This document shows positions 32,453 to 43,973 of a stretch of DNA of 64,000 nt, piece by piece (within the stretch, counting starts at the first letter, position 1; each line of letters begins with the position of its first letter). A program made the position numbers and the translations under genes. Below the pieces are notes generated by a model that worked only from the letters and a program-made list of their open reading frames with translations, was not told where the DNA came from and did no database searches. The DNA is from Neobacillus vireti (GTDB lineage: Bacteria > Bacillota > Bacilli > Bacillales > Cytobacillaceae), in NCBI RefSeq assembly GCF_001026695.1, contig NZ_LDNB01000013.1, forward strand, positions 1 through 64,000, read 5' to 3'.

Positions 32453-32915
32453 ATCGGCGATCTTCTTTTACGCGCACTTCGATATGATATCGCGGTATTG
32501 CCTGGATGAGTTTTCGGTGAAGACGTGCCTCAGCGTCGACCTTTTTCTCGTCAGATAGCATTCCTTTTTTATTAACGGAAACCCACATCCGGTCGCCGTT
32601 TATCCAAACAGAGTCGGCAACAAATTCATTTGTACCTGCAATCACTTGCTTCGCTTTGTCAATATCGTTGCCCTGATTTCCTGCACCGGCCTCTCCGCCG
32701 CTTCCCGTTCTCTCAAGGTCAAGGAAGTTCGGATTTTGGTTGGTAATATCATCTTCCACAAGGTGCTGCTGATCCTTTCCGCGGTTAGACATATAATTAG
32801 GAGCGTTCCGATCTGTCCGCAAGTCATACGCCTCTTCATTTGCACCGCGATTGTTATTCTGACACCCACTCAACATAAACAACATAATCACCATAAGAAA
32901 CATCCACTTCTTCAG
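32451..32915 (-). CDS. YhcN/YlaJ family sporulation lipoprotein
   Basis: About 154 residues. A lipoprotein signal peptide (KKWMFLMVIMLFMLSGC, lipobox LSGC) is followed by a low-complexity Asn/Gly region and a conserved C-terminal domain (KAKQVIAGTNEFVADSVWINGDRMWVSV). Proteins of this family are found in the spore inner membrane and affect germination. AGGAGG lies eight bases before a CTG codon (32915); the in-frame GTG and TTG upstream overlap or abut the RBS, so initiation at CTG is the best reading. Confidence 0.85.
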   Translation of the reverse strand: MKKWMFLMVIMLFMLSGCQNNNRGANEEAYDLRTDRNAPNYMSNRGKDQQHLVEDDITNQNPNFLDLERTGSGGEAGAGNQGNDIDKAKQVIAGTNEFVADSVWINGDRMWVSVNKKGMLSDEKKVDAEARLHRKLIQAIPRYHIEVRVKEDRR

Positions 32916-32997
32916 TATCAACACCTCCTAATACTATCATGCCCATCTGAAAATTGAATCTGCCCAGTGAAATCCTTCCAATAGAAAAGGGATTTAG

Positions 32998-33116
32998 GGT
33001 GTCAGGCACCGCTCGTGGACAAATGTCCATCCCATGTGGACACCAACTCGTTCAGAAATAAAAAAAGACATTGTCCATTCCACACGGACAAATGTCTTTT
33101 TTGGGTGTCAGGCACC
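32998..33116. repeat. paired dispersed 13-mers enclosing GGACAAATGTCC palindromes
   Basis: GGTGTCAGGCACC at 32998-33010 and 33104-33116, with GTGGACAAATGTCC and GGACAAATGTC copies between them. Confidence 0.8.
33061..33104 (-). terminator. tdk terminator built from GGACAAATGTC repeats
   Basis: AAAAGACATTTGTCC / GGACA-ATGTCTTTTTTT forms a long stem with one bulge followed by a U-tract on the minus strand, about 35 bases after the tdk stop. Confidence 0.8.
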
Positions 33117-33138
33117 ACATAAACTCAATCTCACCAAC

Positions 33139-33729
33139 TTATCTCACCGGAATGGCTTTGGGGACTTCGTGGTGGTGACGGCAGCGGGGCTCGTAGGCCT
33201 CGGATGCGCCGACTAAGATGACTGGGTCATGGTAGGATGCGGGCCGGCCGTCAATTAGGCGCTGGGTTCGGCTTGATGGTGAACCGCAAACGGTGCAGAC
33301 TGCCTGGAGCTTCGTAACTGTTTCCGCAACTGCCATTAATGGCGGCATTTGTCCGAATGGTTCGCCGCGGAAATCCATGTCAAGACCGGCGCAGACGACG
33401 CGGTGGCCGCTGTCCGCCAGCTGCTGCACAACCCGGACAATACCTTCATCAAAAAACTGAATTTCATCAATCGCAATGATGTCGATATCCGCTTCAACAT
33501 GTTGAAGAATTTCTAAAGAATGGGAAATAGGCTTCGCCTGAAAAGAAGAGCCATTATGGGATACTACAGATTGCTCGCTGTAGCGATTATCAATTCGAGG
33601 CTTAAACACAGCTATTTTTTGTTTGGCAAATTGAGCACGCCTGACCCGGCGGATCAATTCCTCCGATTTTCCAGAAAACATACTGCCGCAGATAACCTCA
33701 ACCCATCCGCTTTGTTTCATTAAATACAT
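33139..33729 (-). CDS. tdk: thymidine kinase
   Basis: 196 residues, type II thymidine kinase phosphorylating thymidine to dTMP in salvage. P-loop [14 protein letters not shown], Walker [11 protein letters not shown], the lasso region with zinc cysteines CTVCGS and the C-terminal RCRHHH. The start [15 protein letters not shown] aligns with the family; GGAGG precedes it. It lies between rpmE and the YhcN-like gene. Confidence 0.97.
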   Translation of the reverse strand: MYLMKQSGWVEVICGSMFSGKSEELIRRVRRAQFAKQKIAVFKPRIDNRYSEQSVVSHNGSSFQAKPISHSLEILQHVEADIDIIAIDEIQFFDEGIVRVVQQLADSGHRVVCAGLDMDFRGEPFGQMPPLMAVAETVTKLQAVCTVCGSPSSRTQRLIDGRPASYHDPVILVGASEAYEPRCRHHHEVPKAIPVR

Positions 33730-33795
33730 AAACGGCGTTTCCTCCTTAGCAAATCCTTTTAGATCTATTATTATGATTAGAATTTTTCAAAATAA

Positions 33796-33830
33796 AAAAC
33801 AGGCAAGAATATTGCTTTCTTGCCTGTTTT
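33796..33830 (-). terminator. rpmE terminator
   Basis: AACAGGCAAGAA / TTCTTGCCTGTT stem plus TTTTTATTTT on the minus strand, six bases after the rpmE stop. Confidence 0.93.
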
Positions 33831-33836
33831 GAGCGA

Positions 33837-34049
33837 TTATTGCTGCTGATTCTTAAGGCCGTATTTTTTGTTGAAGCGGTCAACACGTCCGCCAGCTTCA
33901 GCGAATTTTTGACGTCCAGTATAGAATGGATGACATTCTGAACAAGTTTCAACACGGATTTCCTTTTTCACTGAACCAGTTTCAAAAGTATTTCCGCAAG
34001 CGCATGTCACCGTTACTGTTTTATAATTAGGATGAATTCCTGCTTTCAT
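33837..34049 (-). CDS. rpmE: 50S ribosomal protein L31, zinc-binding type
   Basis: 70 residues. The start is [16 protein letters not shown], with AAGGAG nine bases upstream. CACG and CSEC supply the four-cysteine zinc site, so this is the zinc-containing RpmE paralogue rather than the zinc-free YtiA/RpmE2 type. Upstream in-frame sequence to 34175 is not conserved. Confidence 0.97.
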   Translation of the reverse strand: MKAGIHPNYKTVTVTCACGNTFETGSVKKEIRVETCSECHPFYTGRQKFAEAGGRVDRFNKKYGLKNQQQ

Positions 34050-34478
34050 TCTTTTCATCTCCTTCCGCCCTGAATCTTTCGAAACAGAGTTAGCTAAAGT
34101 GCTTGTCTGTCGACGAGCACTGAAATACTTATAGCACACTGCAACAATTATAACAAGGGATATCTGTTTTTGCAAGGTGGGACTTTCAGGAAAAGTAGTT
34201 ATTTTTTTAAAAAGGCTGTGTTAAAAGTGAATGTTGATTTCCGTTCCAGGCGCTTCGCTTTCCGCGGGGCGGGCGGTGAGCCTCCTCGGCGAATCAAGCG
34301 CCTGCGGGGTCTCACCTGTCCCGCTGCTCCCGCAGGAGTCTCGCGCCCTCCACTCCAATCAACATTGTGCTCAAAATCAACAATGTTCTTTAACTCTAAA
34401 AAAGAAAACTCTCCTTTTCCTGAAAAAATGTTCTTTCGGTGGAAAAAACCACACCGCTTGTCCCAAAATCCACCGTTT
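34050..34478. other. rpmE-rho spacer (429 bases)
   Basis: Holds the second MITE (34214-34394). No clear intrinsic terminator for rho is seen between its stop (34479) and the element, and no gene with an RBS. Confidence 0.6.
34214..34394. mobile_element. MITE-like element, copy 2 (about 181 bp)
   Basis: Left end GGCTGTGTTAAA is intact; the right end stops at TTTAAC and has lost ACAGCC. Flanks TTTAAAAA / TCTAAAAA are a 7/8 candidate target duplication. The interior is nearly identical to the copies at 16585, 44926 and 48457. Confidence 0.85.
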
Positions 34479-35744
34479 TTACGAACGGCGGCCCTTCAAT
34501 TCCTCACCGAGCTGGGCAAAAAATTCTTCATTCGACTTCGTTTGTCGTAATTTTTTCAAGAAGCGTTCGGCAAAGTCTGGTGAGTCTGACATTGACTTCC
34601 GAATCGCCCATAATTTATCCAAATGATCCTTCGGAATAAGCAATTCTTCCTTACGCGTTCCGGAACGGCGGATATCAAGCGCAGGGAAGATACGGCGCTC
34701 AGCAAGCTGGCGGTCCAGATGCAATTCCATATTCCCTGTACCCTTAAATTCTTCATAAATGACATCATCCATACGTGAACCCGTATCAACTAAGGCCGTT
34801 GCGAGGATCGTCAAGCTGCCGCCTTCTTCAATATTACGAGCCGCACCGAAGAAACGCTTCGGACGGTGGAAGGCTGCCGGGTCAATCCCCCCGGAAAGTG
34901 TCCGACCGCTTGGCGGAATCACCAAGTTATAGGCACGAGCCAAGCGGGTGATGCTGTCCATCAAAATGACGACATCGCGTTTGTGTTCCACTAGGCGCAT
35001 CGCCCGGTCAAGCACAAGCTCAGCTACTTTAATATGATTTTCAGGCACTTCGTCAAACGTCGAGCTGACGACATCGCCGGCAACCGAACGTTCAATATCG
35101 GTTACTTCTTCGGGACGCTCATCGATTAACAACACAATCAGCTCAACATCCGGATGATTCGTAGTAATACTGTTGGCAATTTCTTTCAATAGCATTGTTT
35201 TACCCGCTTTTGGCGGAGCAACAATTAAACCCCTCTGGCCAAAACCGACTGGTGCGACAACATCCATAATCCGAGTTGAAAGATGCTTTTGCGTTGTTTC
35301 AAGCTTCATTTTTCTGTTTGGATAAAGGGCAGTTAACGCTGGGAAATAGACGCGCTCTTTCGCCGATTCCGGATCTTCCCCGTTTACTGCTTCTACGTGC
35401 AACAGCCCGTAATAGCGTTCATTTTCCTTCGGTGGACGAACCTTACCGGAGACTTTATCGCCGTTACGCAGGTCGAAGCGGCGGATTTGCGATGCCGAAA
35501 TATAAATATCCTCAGAACTTGGCGAATAATTAATTGGCCGCAAGAACCCGAATCCTTCAGATTGAATGATTTCAAGTACGCCTTCCATGAAAAAGTAACC
35601 CTGCTGTTCAGCACGAGATTTTAAAATCGCAAAAATTAATTCTTTTTTCGTTAATTTGCTGTAATAGGTCACTTTATATTCACGTGCGAGTTCATAAAGT
35701 TCCTTCAGCTTCATATTTTCTAAACTTGAGATTGTTAACTCCAT
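34479..35744 (-). CDS. rho: transcription termination factor Rho
   Basis: 421 residues. Hexameric RNA helicase ending transcription. N-terminal Rho_N helix bundle ([24 protein letters not shown]), cold-shock-type RNA-binding domain ([20 protein letters not shown]), then the RecA-like ATPase with P-loop [14 protein letters not shown], Walker [17 protein letters not shown] and Q/R-loops. Start [17 protein letters not shown] 312-base leader precedes it; B. subtilis rho is autoregulated in its leader. Confidence 0.97.
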   Translation of the reverse strand: MELTISSLENMKLKELYELAREYKVTYYSKLTKKELIFAILKSRAEQQGYFFMEGVLEIIQSEGFGFLRPINYSPSSEDIYISASQIRRFDLRNGDKVSGKVRPPKENERYYGLLHVEAVNGEDPESAKERVYFPALTALYPNRKMKLETTQKHLSTRIMDVVAPVGFGQRGLIVAPPKAGKTMLLKEIANSITTNHPDVELIVLLIDERPEEVTDIERSVAGDVVSSTFDEVPENHIKVAELVLDRAMRLVEHKRDVVILMDSITRLARAYNLVIPPSGRTLSGGIDPAAFHRPKRFFGAARNIEEGGSLTILATALVDTGSRMDDVIYEEFKGTGNMELHLDRQLAERRIFPALDIRRSGTRKEELLIPKDHLDKLWAIRKSMSDSPDFAERFLKKLRQTKSNEEFFAQLGEELKGRRS

Positions 35745-36056
35745 TTGTGCACCACACTTTTAAATTTTTCCATCAAATCCGCTCGTTTAAAAGAACGGGT
35801 GATTTTCTTTGAATCGTCTTTTTTATGAGAGTAGAGGAATTGAAAAAGAAGTAGAAAGAAATGAATAGAATTGCAGAAATTATTAATAATAAAAACAATT
35901 ACTATTTTACCCCTTGTACAAAAAATTAATCAACTCATTTTTTCAAAATCCTCTATTGGAAATTTTCTCTGGAAGGAAAACTCTTGGAGAGATCGGAAGT
36001 TTCTCTATTTTTTAACTGGTGCCTGACACCATGCCAGTGTCAGGCACCACAAACAC
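35745..36056 (-). promoter_or_regulatory. rho leader and glpX downstream region
   Basis: A 312-base stretch with no ORF. Near rho an inverted repeat CCGTTC / GAGCGG is visible; the middle is AT-rich. The distal end carries the inverted motif pair at 36018-36048 just after the glpX stop. No clear terminator U-tract follows glpX. Confidence 0.5.
36018..36048. repeat. hairpin of two inverted dispersed 13-mers
   Basis: GGTGCCTGACACC and AGTGTCAGGCACC face each other across five bases, giving 12 paired bases. It lies nine bases after the glpX stop. No U-tract on the minus strand. Confidence 0.8.
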
Positions 36057-37016
36057 CTACAGCACCAAGTTCGGTTTTTTCTTCAGGCTGTGACGGCCTT
36101 CGATAAAACGGACCGTTCCTGATTTTGCGCGCATAACAACGGAGTGTGTAGAACCGTATGAGCCTTTAAATTGCACACCTCGGAGTAGTTCTCCATCGGT
36201 AACACCTGTTGCCGCAAAAATAGCATCGTCGCCCTTGACCAGGTCGTCCATGCGGAGGATTCGATTGACATCCAAGCCCATTTTCAAACAACGCTCAACC
36301 TCGGCATCACTTTGCGGTAATAGTTTCCCCATTATTTCACCGCCGAGACATTTCAAGGCTACCGCCGCTAGGACGCCCTCCGGAGCACCGCCGGAACCAA
36401 AGAGAATGTCAACGCCGGTATTATCGAAAGCGGTGTTGATGGCTCCAGCGACATCGCCGTCGTTAATCAGCTTTATCCGAGCACCGGCTTCACGAAGCTG
36501 GGCAATAATATGTTCATGGCGCTCGCGGTTTAGAACGGTTGCCACGACATCCTCGATATCCTTATTTTTTGCTTTGGCAACTGCTTTAAGGTTGTCTAAA
36601 ACGGATGCGTTGATATCAACAAGTCCGACTGCTTCTGGTCCAACTGCAATTTTTTCCATATACATGTCGGGGGCATGAAGCAGGTTGCCATGGTCAGCGA
36701 CAGCCAGTACAGCTAAGGCATTCCAGCCGCCTGACGCTAAAATATTCGTGCCTTCAAGCGGGTCAACGGCGACATCGACACGCGGACCGTAGCCTGTTCC
36801 AAGCTTTTCGCCAATATAAAGCATCGGTGCTTCGTCCATTTCCCCTTCGCCAATGACGACCGTTCCTTTCATTGGAACCGTGTCAAACACATCGCGCATC
36901 GCTGAAGTAGCAGCACCGTCGGCTTCATCTTTTTTGCCGCGGCCCATCCAGCGGGCTGAAGCAAGAGCTGCTCCTTCTGTAACGCGGACTAGCTCCATTG
37001 TTAAACTTCTTTCCAT
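36057..37016 (-). CDS. glpX: fructose-1,6-bisphosphatase class II
   Basis: 319 residues. Hydrolyses fructose 1,6-bisphosphate in gluconeogenesis. Family signatures: metal-binding [28 protein letters not shown] and [10 protein letters not shown]; substrate loop [19 protein letters not shown] precedes the ATG. It lies between rho and murA2 as in other Bacillaceae, consistent with the neighbouring fba. Confidence 0.96.
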   Translation of the reverse strand: MERSLTMELVRVTEGAALASARWMGRGKKDEADGAATSAMRDVFDTVPMKGTVVIGEGEMDEAPMLYIGEKLGTGYGPRVDVAVDPLEGTNILASGGWNALAVLAVADHGNLLHAPDMYMEKIAVGPEAVGLVDINASVLDNLKAVAKAKNKDIEDVVATVLNRERHEHIIAQLREAGARIKLINDGDVAGAINTAFDNTGVDILFGSGGAPEGVLAAVALKCLGGEIMGKLLPQSDAEVERCLKMGLDVNRILRMDDLVKGDDAIFAATGVTDGELLRGVQFKGSYGSTHSVVMRAKSGTVRFIEGRHSLKKKPNLVL

Positions 37017-37238
37017 TGATCTCCAACTCCCGTTTTCTCTATTACAACCTTCAAAACTTGCTTTTTGTCTAGTCTAGCAATACCGAACTGGGTACAAGCC
37101 CCGTTTCACGGGCGCTTTTCTATCTAGTTTTTTCAACCTCGCCAGCACTGGCCATATTTGTCCGATAATCGCTCGTCTACCTAAGTATTTAATAGTCTCG
37201 TCTTGCACTGGCCGTATTTGTCTGACTGGTGCCAGAAT

Positions 37239-38525
37239 CTACGTATTTTTTAGCTGCTCGACCTCATCCTTTGTCAATGCTTCCCGCCAAACCGTGGCAC
37301 CAAGGCCATTTAACTTTTCTTCGAGATTGCTGTAGCCGCGGTCAATATGCTCGAGCCCGGTTACTTCGGTAATCCCCTCAGCGATCAGGCCGGCAATGAC
37401 AAGTGCTGCGCCTGCTCTTAGGTCGCTTGCTTTCACTTTGGCCCCTTGAAGCTGAATCGGGCCATTGATGATGGCGGAGCGTCCTTCGACTTTGATATTC
37501 GCATTCATTCTTCTTAGTTCATCAATATGCTTGAATCTTGCACCGTAAATGGTGTCGGTAACAACGCTTGAGCCAGCGGCCTTTGTGAGGAGAGTCGTAA
37601 CTGGCTGCTGCAGGTCTGTAGGGAATCCCGGATAGACGAGCGTTTTAATATCAACCGCTTTCAAATCAGCAGATCCGCTGACAAACACCTGATCATCGCC
37701 CGATTCGATTTGTACACCCATCTCGCGGAGCTTGGCAATTAATGATTCTAAGTGCTGCGGGATGACATTGTCGATTAAGACGCCTTCCCCAATCGCAGCC
37801 CCAATAATCATATAGGTACCTGCTTCAATCCGGTCCGGGATAATCGTGTGGCGGCATCCATGCAGGGTATCGACACCATCGATGCGGATGACATCGGTTC
37901 CGGCTCCCTTAATTTTTGCACCCATATTGGTTAACAGTGTGGCTACATCAATGATTTCCGGCTCTTTCGCGGCATTTTCAATGATGGTCCGTCCTTTGGC
38001 TCTGACTGCGGCCAGCATAATATTGATGGTCGCTCCCACACTGACGACGTCAAGGTAAATCCGGGCGCCGCGGAGCTCGTCGGCACGTAAATAAATCGCA
38101 CCCTGCTCGTTCGTTATTTGGGCGCCGAGTGCTTCAAAGCCCTTAATATGCTGGTCAATCGGTCTCGGACCTAGATGGCAGCCGCCTGGCAGGCCGATGA
38201 CTGCCTTTTTAAAGCGGCCAAGCATCGCTCCCATTAAATAATAGGATGCACGCAGCTTTTTCACTTTACCGTTCGGCAGCGGCATGGAAATCATCGTTGC
38301 TGGGTCAACGGTCATTTCATCATCGCTAATTTCGACCTTTCCGCCGATTTCCTCGAGCAAGTCCTTGAGGATTTCAACATCAGAGATATCCGGCAGACCT
38401 TCAATCGTCACTGGTGATTCCGCTAAAATGGTTGCAGGAATTAAGGCAACGGCACTATTTTTCGCTCCACTGATACGAACAGTCCCCTTTAACGGATATC
38501 CGCCCGCAATTTTTAGTTTTTCCAT
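37239..38525 (-). CDS. murA: UDP-N-acetylglucosamine 1-carboxyvinyltransferase (MurA2 type)
   Basis: 428 residues. First committed step of peptidoglycan synthesis: transfer of enolpyruvate from PEP to UDP-GlcNAc. Catalytic Cys116 in [14 protein letters not shown] (fosfomycin target), Lys22/Asn23 in [12 protein letters not shown]. Position next to fsa and fba identifies the second Bacillus paralogue (murAB/murZ). Start [15 protein letters not shown] large inverted repeat lies 60-115 bases upstream. Confidence 0.95.
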   Translation of the reverse strand: MEKLKIAGGYPLKGTVRISGAKNSAVALIPATILAESPVTIEGLPDISDVEILKDLLEEIGGKVEISDDEMTVDPATMISMPLPNGKVKKLRASYYLMGAMLGRFKKAVIGLPGGCHLGPRPIDQHIKGFEALGAQITNEQGAIYLRADELRGARIYLDVVSVGATINIMLAAVRAKGRTIIENAAKEPEIIDVATLLTNMGAKIKGAGTDVIRIDGVDTLHGCRHTIIPDRIEAGTYMIIGAAIGEGVLIDNVIPQHLESLIAKLREMGVQIESGDDQVFVSGSADLKAVDIKTLVYPGFPTDLQQPVTTLLTKAAGSSVVTDTIYGARFKHIDELRRMNANIKVEGRSAIINGPIQLQGAKVKASDLRAGAALVIAGLIAEGITEVTGLEHIDRGYSNLEEKLNGLGATVWREALTKDEVEQLKNT

Positions 38526-38573
38526 TTCCGACTCCCTTCCAAGCCCTATTCAAGTATGTATGGTTGATGGAAT

Positions 38574-38640
38574 GGATCCTTTTTGGTAAGTGCAATCATT
38601 GACAAAAAAGATTGCACTTACGATTTTATAAAAAGATCCT
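38574..38640. repeat. long inverted repeat upstream of murA2
   Basis: GTAAGTGCAATC (38586-38597) and GATTGCACTTAC (38610-38621) are perfect 12-bp arms; outside them GGATCCTTTTTG and TAAAAAGATCC extend the palindrome. It lies in the murA2 leader; function unknown. Confidence 0.75.
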
Positions 38641-38786
38641 AGTCCCAAACAGGCTTTAGGTATATTTTTCCAACACCAAAAGTCAAATTCCGACAGTTTG
38701 TCTATTCTTTAGTTTACACGAAAATTCTAATTTCATGTATCGATATTAAAAAAATTTACACGAAAATGGAAAAAACAAAGAAAAAC

Positions 38787-39455
38787 TTAAGCGTTTGTGT
38801 GATTATTCCAATCTTTTAGGAAGCCTTCCATGCCTTTGTCGGTCAATGGATGCTTGGTTAACTGCTCAATGACTTTATAAGGAATTGTGGCAATGTGTGC
38901 ACCTGCCATTGCTACACGCGTTACATGGTCAGGATGGCGCACAGATGCAGCAATGATCTGGGCATCTAAGTTATGAATACGGAATAATTCTGCAATTTTA
39001 GCTACTAATAGTACACCATCTTCAGAAATATCATCTAGACGTCCTAAGAATGGTGAAACATATGCCGCACCTGCACGGGCAGCTAATAGTGCTTGGTTGA
39101 CAGTGAAGATCAGGGTTACATTGACTTTAACACCCTTTTTTGCAAGATAACGTGTAGTCTCTAAGCCCGCTACTGTCATTGGCACTTTAATGGTAACTTT
39201 TTCATCGCCGCCATTAATTTTGATTAGTTCTTCCGCTTCTGCGATCATTTGTTCAGCTGTTTCAGCATATGGGGATACTTCTGCAGATACAGATTCCACT
39301 TCTGGTACCGCTTGAAGAATTTCCTCGATGCGGTCTTCGAATTTCACACCTTCTTTTGCAACTAAAGAAGGGTTTGTTGTTACACCAGATAAAACGCCCA
39401 TTTTATAAGCCTTTTTAATATCCACTAGGTTTGCTGTATCAATGAAAAATTTCAT
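38787..39455 (-). CDS. fsa: fructose-6-phosphate aldolase / transaldolase-like
   Basis: 222 residues, the short (TalC/FSA) transaldolase subfamily, as B. subtilis YwjH. The Schiff-base lysine is in [26 protein letters not shown] and [14 protein letters not shown] are N-terminal signatures. Start [10 protein letters not shown] (39455) with GGGAG upstream; the six codons before it are not conserved. It is not certain whether it acts as transaldolase or as aldolase. Confidence 0.93.
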   Translation of the reverse strand: MKFFIDTANLVDIKKAYKMGVLSGVTTNPSLVAKEGVKFEDRIEEILQAVPEVESVSAEVSPYAETAEQMIAEAEELIKINGGDEKVTIKVPMTVAGLETTRYLAKKGVKVNVTLIFTVNQALLAARAGAAYVSPFLGRLDDISEDGVLLVAKIAELFRIHNLDAQIIAASVRHPDHVTRVAMAGAHIATIPYKVIEQLTKHPLTDKGMEGFLKDWNNHTNA

Positions 39456-39507
39456 TTTGTTTTTCACTCCCATTTTTCGACTAAATTTTTAAATTTCTGT
39501 TTACACA

Positions 39508-39540
39508 CTGAAACCGTCCTCGTGTTAAGGACGGTTTCAT
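39508..39540 (-). terminator. hairpin between fba and fsa
   Basis: GAAACCGTCC / GGACGGTTTC 10-bp stem. The T-rich side faces the plus strand; on the minus strand it may act with a weaker GCAGGCA / TGCCAGC-T6 structure at 39565-39588, which is better placed to end fba transcription. Confidence 0.5.
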
Positions 39541-39594
39541 TTTATCATATTTAGAGCAAACAACAAAAAATGCTGGCATCTGCCTGCGGGTTTG

Positions 39595-40452
39595 TTATGC
39601 TCTGCCTGAAGAACCGAATTCGCGCATTTTGCCGATTACAGTTTCTTTAATAGCATCGCGAGCTGGGCCTAAGTATTTACGTGGATCATATTCGTTTGGT
39701 TTTGCGGCTAACACTTCACGCACCGTCTTCGCTGAAGCGATTTGGTTTTCTGTGTTTACGTTGATTTTTGCTGTTCCAAGCGAAACGGATCTTTGGATAT
39801 CCTTTGTTGGAATTCCAGTTCCGCCATGAAGTACAAGCGGCATGCCTGTAATCTTGCCGATTTCCTCCATTTCAGCAAAGCCAAGGTTTGGTTCGCCTTT
39901 GTAAGGACCATGGACAGAACCTAGTGCAGGTGCAAGGCAATCAATGCCAGTGCGCTTCACAAGCTCTTCACATTCTTTCGGATCCGCATAAATAACACCT
40001 TCAGCGACAACATCGTCCTCTTGGCCGCCTACAGTTCCAAGTTCTGCTTCAACCGAAACACCTTTAGAGTGTGCATAGTCAACCACTTTTGAAGTGATTT
40101 CGATATTTTCCTCAAATGGATGGTGTGAAGCATCAATCATAACAGAGGTAAAGCCTGCATCAATGGCTTCTTTACATTTTTCGAAGCTTGAACCATGATC
40201 AAGGTGAATAGCCACAGGAACTGTGACATTATAATCTTCCATTAACCCTTCAACCATTTTGACAACGGTTTTGAATCCACCGATATAACGTCCTGCCCCT
40301 TCAGAAACACCAAGAATAACTGGTGACTTTTCTGCTACGGCAGCCTGAAGAATCGCCTGTGTAAATTCTAAATTATTAATGTTAAATTGCCCAACAGCGT
40401 AGCCTTCCGCTTTTGCTTTGTTCAGCATTTCTTTCATTGAAACTAAAGGCAT
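39595..40452 (-). CDS. fba: fructose-bisphosphate aldolase class II
   Basis: 285 residues. Zinc-dependent cleavage of fructose 1,6-bisphosphate. Zinc/substrate residues are visible in [27 protein letters not shown] and [28 protein letters not shown] is the N-terminal signature. Start [14 protein letters not shown] with AGGAGGAAG upstream. Lies between fsa and spo0F, as in B. subtilis. Confidence 0.97.
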   Translation of the reverse strand: MPLVSMKEMLNKAKAEGYAVGQFNINNLEFTQAILQAAVAEKSPVILGVSEGAGRYIGGFKTVVKMVEGLMEDYNVTVPVAIHLDHGSSFEKCKEAIDAGFTSVMIDASHHPFEENIEITSKVVDYAHSKGVSVEAELGTVGGQEDDVVAEGVIYADPKECEELVKRTGIDCLAPALGSVHGPYKGEPNLGFAEMEEIGKITGMPLVLHGGTGIPTKDIQRSVSLGTAKINVNTENQIASAKTVREVLAAKPNEYDPRKYLGPARDAIKETVIGKMREFGSSGRA

Positions 40453-40722
40453 TTTTCTTCCTCCTTAATTTAGGTTGCTATCATTTCGAAACAGGGCTTT
40501 CCATAGTAAGGTTTTCCCTCAATTTTACTGATTATGTATACAGTAAAAATGATAGGCAGCCAGTAAAAATTTTCATATGTATCATACCAAATCAACGGAG
40601 GAAATGCCATTAATCAGCCAGCGTTTTAGAAATTGTCATAATGAAAGCGCATCCATATCTCGACATTTTAATAAACCTTCATTTTACATACTGCTAAATG
40701 AATGTTTTTCAGTCCGATTGGT

Positions 40723-41094
40723 TTAGTTGGCCTTTTGCGGAATATGTTTTCTTACGGCAGCACGGATATCATCAATGTCAAAAGGTTTGGCAAAATGAGT
40801 GATTGCCCCCAGATCCTTCGCTTCTTGAATCATATCCAATTCGCCGTAGGCGGTCATGATGATTACGCGGATATCCGGGTCGATGACCTTCATTCTTTTT
40901 AAAATTTCAATTCCGTCCATTCCCGGAATTTTCATATCGAGCAGAACTAGATCCGGATCATGCTTTTTGACAATGTCCAGCGCCTGAATTCCGTTGGCCG
41001 CTTGAAAAGTTTGATATCCTTCCTTTTGGAACACCTCGTTCAACAAAATTCGAATACCAAATTGATCATCAACGATTAAAATTTTCTCCTTCAT
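40723..41094 (-). CDS. spo0F: sporulation response regulator Spo0F
   Basis: 123 residues, a single receiver domain with no output domain. It relays phosphate from the Kin histidine kinases to Spo0B in the sporulation phosphorelay. Acid pocket Asp9/Asp10, phosphoacceptor Asp53 ([12 protein letters not shown]), Thr in IMTAYGE and Lys in [11 protein letters not shown]. Its promoter region has a textbook sigma-H promoter and a candidate Spo0A box. Confidence 0.97.
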   Translation of the reverse strand: MKEKILIVDDQFGIRILLNEVFQKEGYQTFQAANGIQALDIVKKHDPDLVLLDMKIPGMDGIEILKRMKVIDPDIRVIIMTAYGELDMIQEAKDLGAITHFAKPFDIDDIRAAVRKHIPQKAN

Positions 41095-41163
41095 TCATTC
41101 CACCTCTTCCGATTAATTAGATTCACTATTTGTAGATATTTACACCTATACACACTTGTAGTT

Positions 41164-41205
41164 ATTCTCCTTCAGTTCTGAAAAATCCTGCCTGAATTTT
41201 GACAG
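41164..41205 (-). promoter_or_regulatory. sigma-H promoter and candidate Spo0A box for spo0F
   Basis: On the minus strand GCAGGATTT (-35, 41183-41191) and GGAGAAT (-10, 41164-41170) are separated by 12 bases, matching sigma-H (RNAGGAWWW/RNNGAAT). CTGTCAAA just upstream (about 41198-41205) resembles a Spo0A box. This agrees with known spo0F control in B. subtilis. Confidence 0.8.
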
Positions 41206-41279
41206 ATTGGGGAAATATCCTTTTATTTTTGAATTCGCTGTAAAACGACTATAATGATAGTGCGTAAAGGAGGATTTAG

Positions 41280-41801
41280 ATGTTAAAAATGTTTACGACT
41301 CAATTAACCGGCTTGTTTAAACGGATCGAAGAAAAGGGAGAATTTTCGTTTGAGGACGGTGCCCGTTTGTTGGCGCAAGCGCCCGTTGGAGACGGCTCCA
41401 TCTATATTTTTGGCACGAAGGAAATGAAGGCGGTCGAGCTTGAAGCCTTCGAAGGAGCGGAGCCGTTCAAAGGGGTCAAACGGATAACGGAAGCGGAGTT
41501 GAGCGATGCCGACCGGGTGTTGATTTTTTCCCGAACCTCCGCCGATGAAGACGCTGTTACAGTTGCGGCCGAGCTGCAGGAAAAGGGTATCCCCTTTGTG
41601 GCGGTATCCACCGTAATCGAGTCTGCTGAAGCTGATTTGGCGGAAATGGCGGATGTTCACATCGATTTGCGGCTGACCAGAGGCCTGCTTCCGGATGATT
41701 TCGGAAACCGCTACGGATACCCTTCTTCCATGGTCGCATTATTCGTCTATTATGGCTTAAAATTTACGATTGACGAGATTTTAGCGGAATATGAGGAGTA
41801 A
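41280..41801 (+). CDS. ywjG: DUF2529 family protein
   Basis: 173 residues. Conserved Bacillus protein between spo0F and pyrG; SIS-like (sugar isomerase) fold suggested by GSIYIFGTKEMKAVELEA and DADRVLIFSRTSADEDAVTVAAELQEKGIPFVAVS. Biochemical role not known. AAAGGAGG precedes the ATG; divergent from spo0F with a shared promoter region and convergent with pyrG. Confidence 0.9.
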   Translation: MLKMFTTQLTGLFKRIEEKGEFSFEDGARLLAQAPVGDGSIYIFGTKEMKAVELEAFEGAEPFKGVKRITEAELSDADRVLIFSRTSADEDAVTVAAELQEKGIPFVAVSTVIESAEADLAEMADVHIDLRLTRGLLPDDFGNRYGYPSSMVALFVYYGLKFTIDEILAEYEE

Positions 41802-41818
41802 AGCAGATACTTTTTTGA

Positions 41819-41848
41819 AAAACGGCCGTAAAAGAGGCCGTTTTTTTA
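41819..41848 (+). terminator. ywjG terminator
   Basis: AACGGCC / GGCCGTT stem followed by TTTTT on the plus strand, 18 bases after the stop. Confidence 0.92.
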
Positions 41849-41880
41849 GGTTCATTACGGTCTTGATAAAGGGGTAAAAA

Positions 41881-42020
41881 TGTTTTGGCTACTTTTTTAG
41901 GGGTTTTGGCTATTTTTCTTATAGTTTTGGCTACTTTTTAGAGGGTTTTGGCTACTTTTCGGAGAGTTATGGCTATTTTTCAAAGGGTTTTGTCTATTTA
42001 GACATTTACTGGAAAAATTC
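41881..42020. repeat. 21-bp tandem repeat array, family B (copy 3)
   Basis: GTTTTGGCTAC units at 21-base spacing with the shared cap TTTAGACATTTACTGGAAAAA. It lies between the convergent ywjG and pyrG terminators, so outside both transcripts if these work. Confidence 0.88.
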
Positions 42021-42087
42021 AAAGACGAAAAAGGACCAACCCTCACCAAAGATATGGGGTTTATCCATTTAGACTTTTCTTACCAAA

Positions 42088-42122
42088 AAAAGACCAGCCC
42101 CCAACCAAGGGGAACTGGTCCA
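42088..42122 (-). terminator. pyrG terminator
   Basis: GGACCAGTTCCCC / GGGGGCTGGTC stem followed by TTTTTTTGG on the minus strand, ten bases after the stop. Confidence 0.93.
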
Positions 42123-42131
42123 ACAAAACTT

Positions 42132-43895
<1,764 letters not shown>

Positions 43896-43928
43896 CTAAA
43901 TAATGATTCGTTCCTTTTTTAAGGAGCC

Positions 43929-43965
43929 CAAACAAGATGATACAAGGGGGAGATTAAAATGTCAA
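43929..43965 (-). promoter_or_regulatory. pyrG promoter with GGGC initial sequence
   Basis: TTGACA (43960-43965), 17-base spacer, TATCAT (43937-43942), then seven bases to GGGCTCC starting at 43929. This reproduces the B. subtilis pyrG promoter, whose pppGGGC start allows CTP-sensitive reiterative transcription. Confidence 0.88.
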
Positions 43966-43973
43966 GCAGCTTA

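Noticed and set aside
34170-34640. Plus-strand ORFs around the second MITE
   Set aside because: They read through the non-coding element and the rho 3' end, have no RBS and no recognisable domain.
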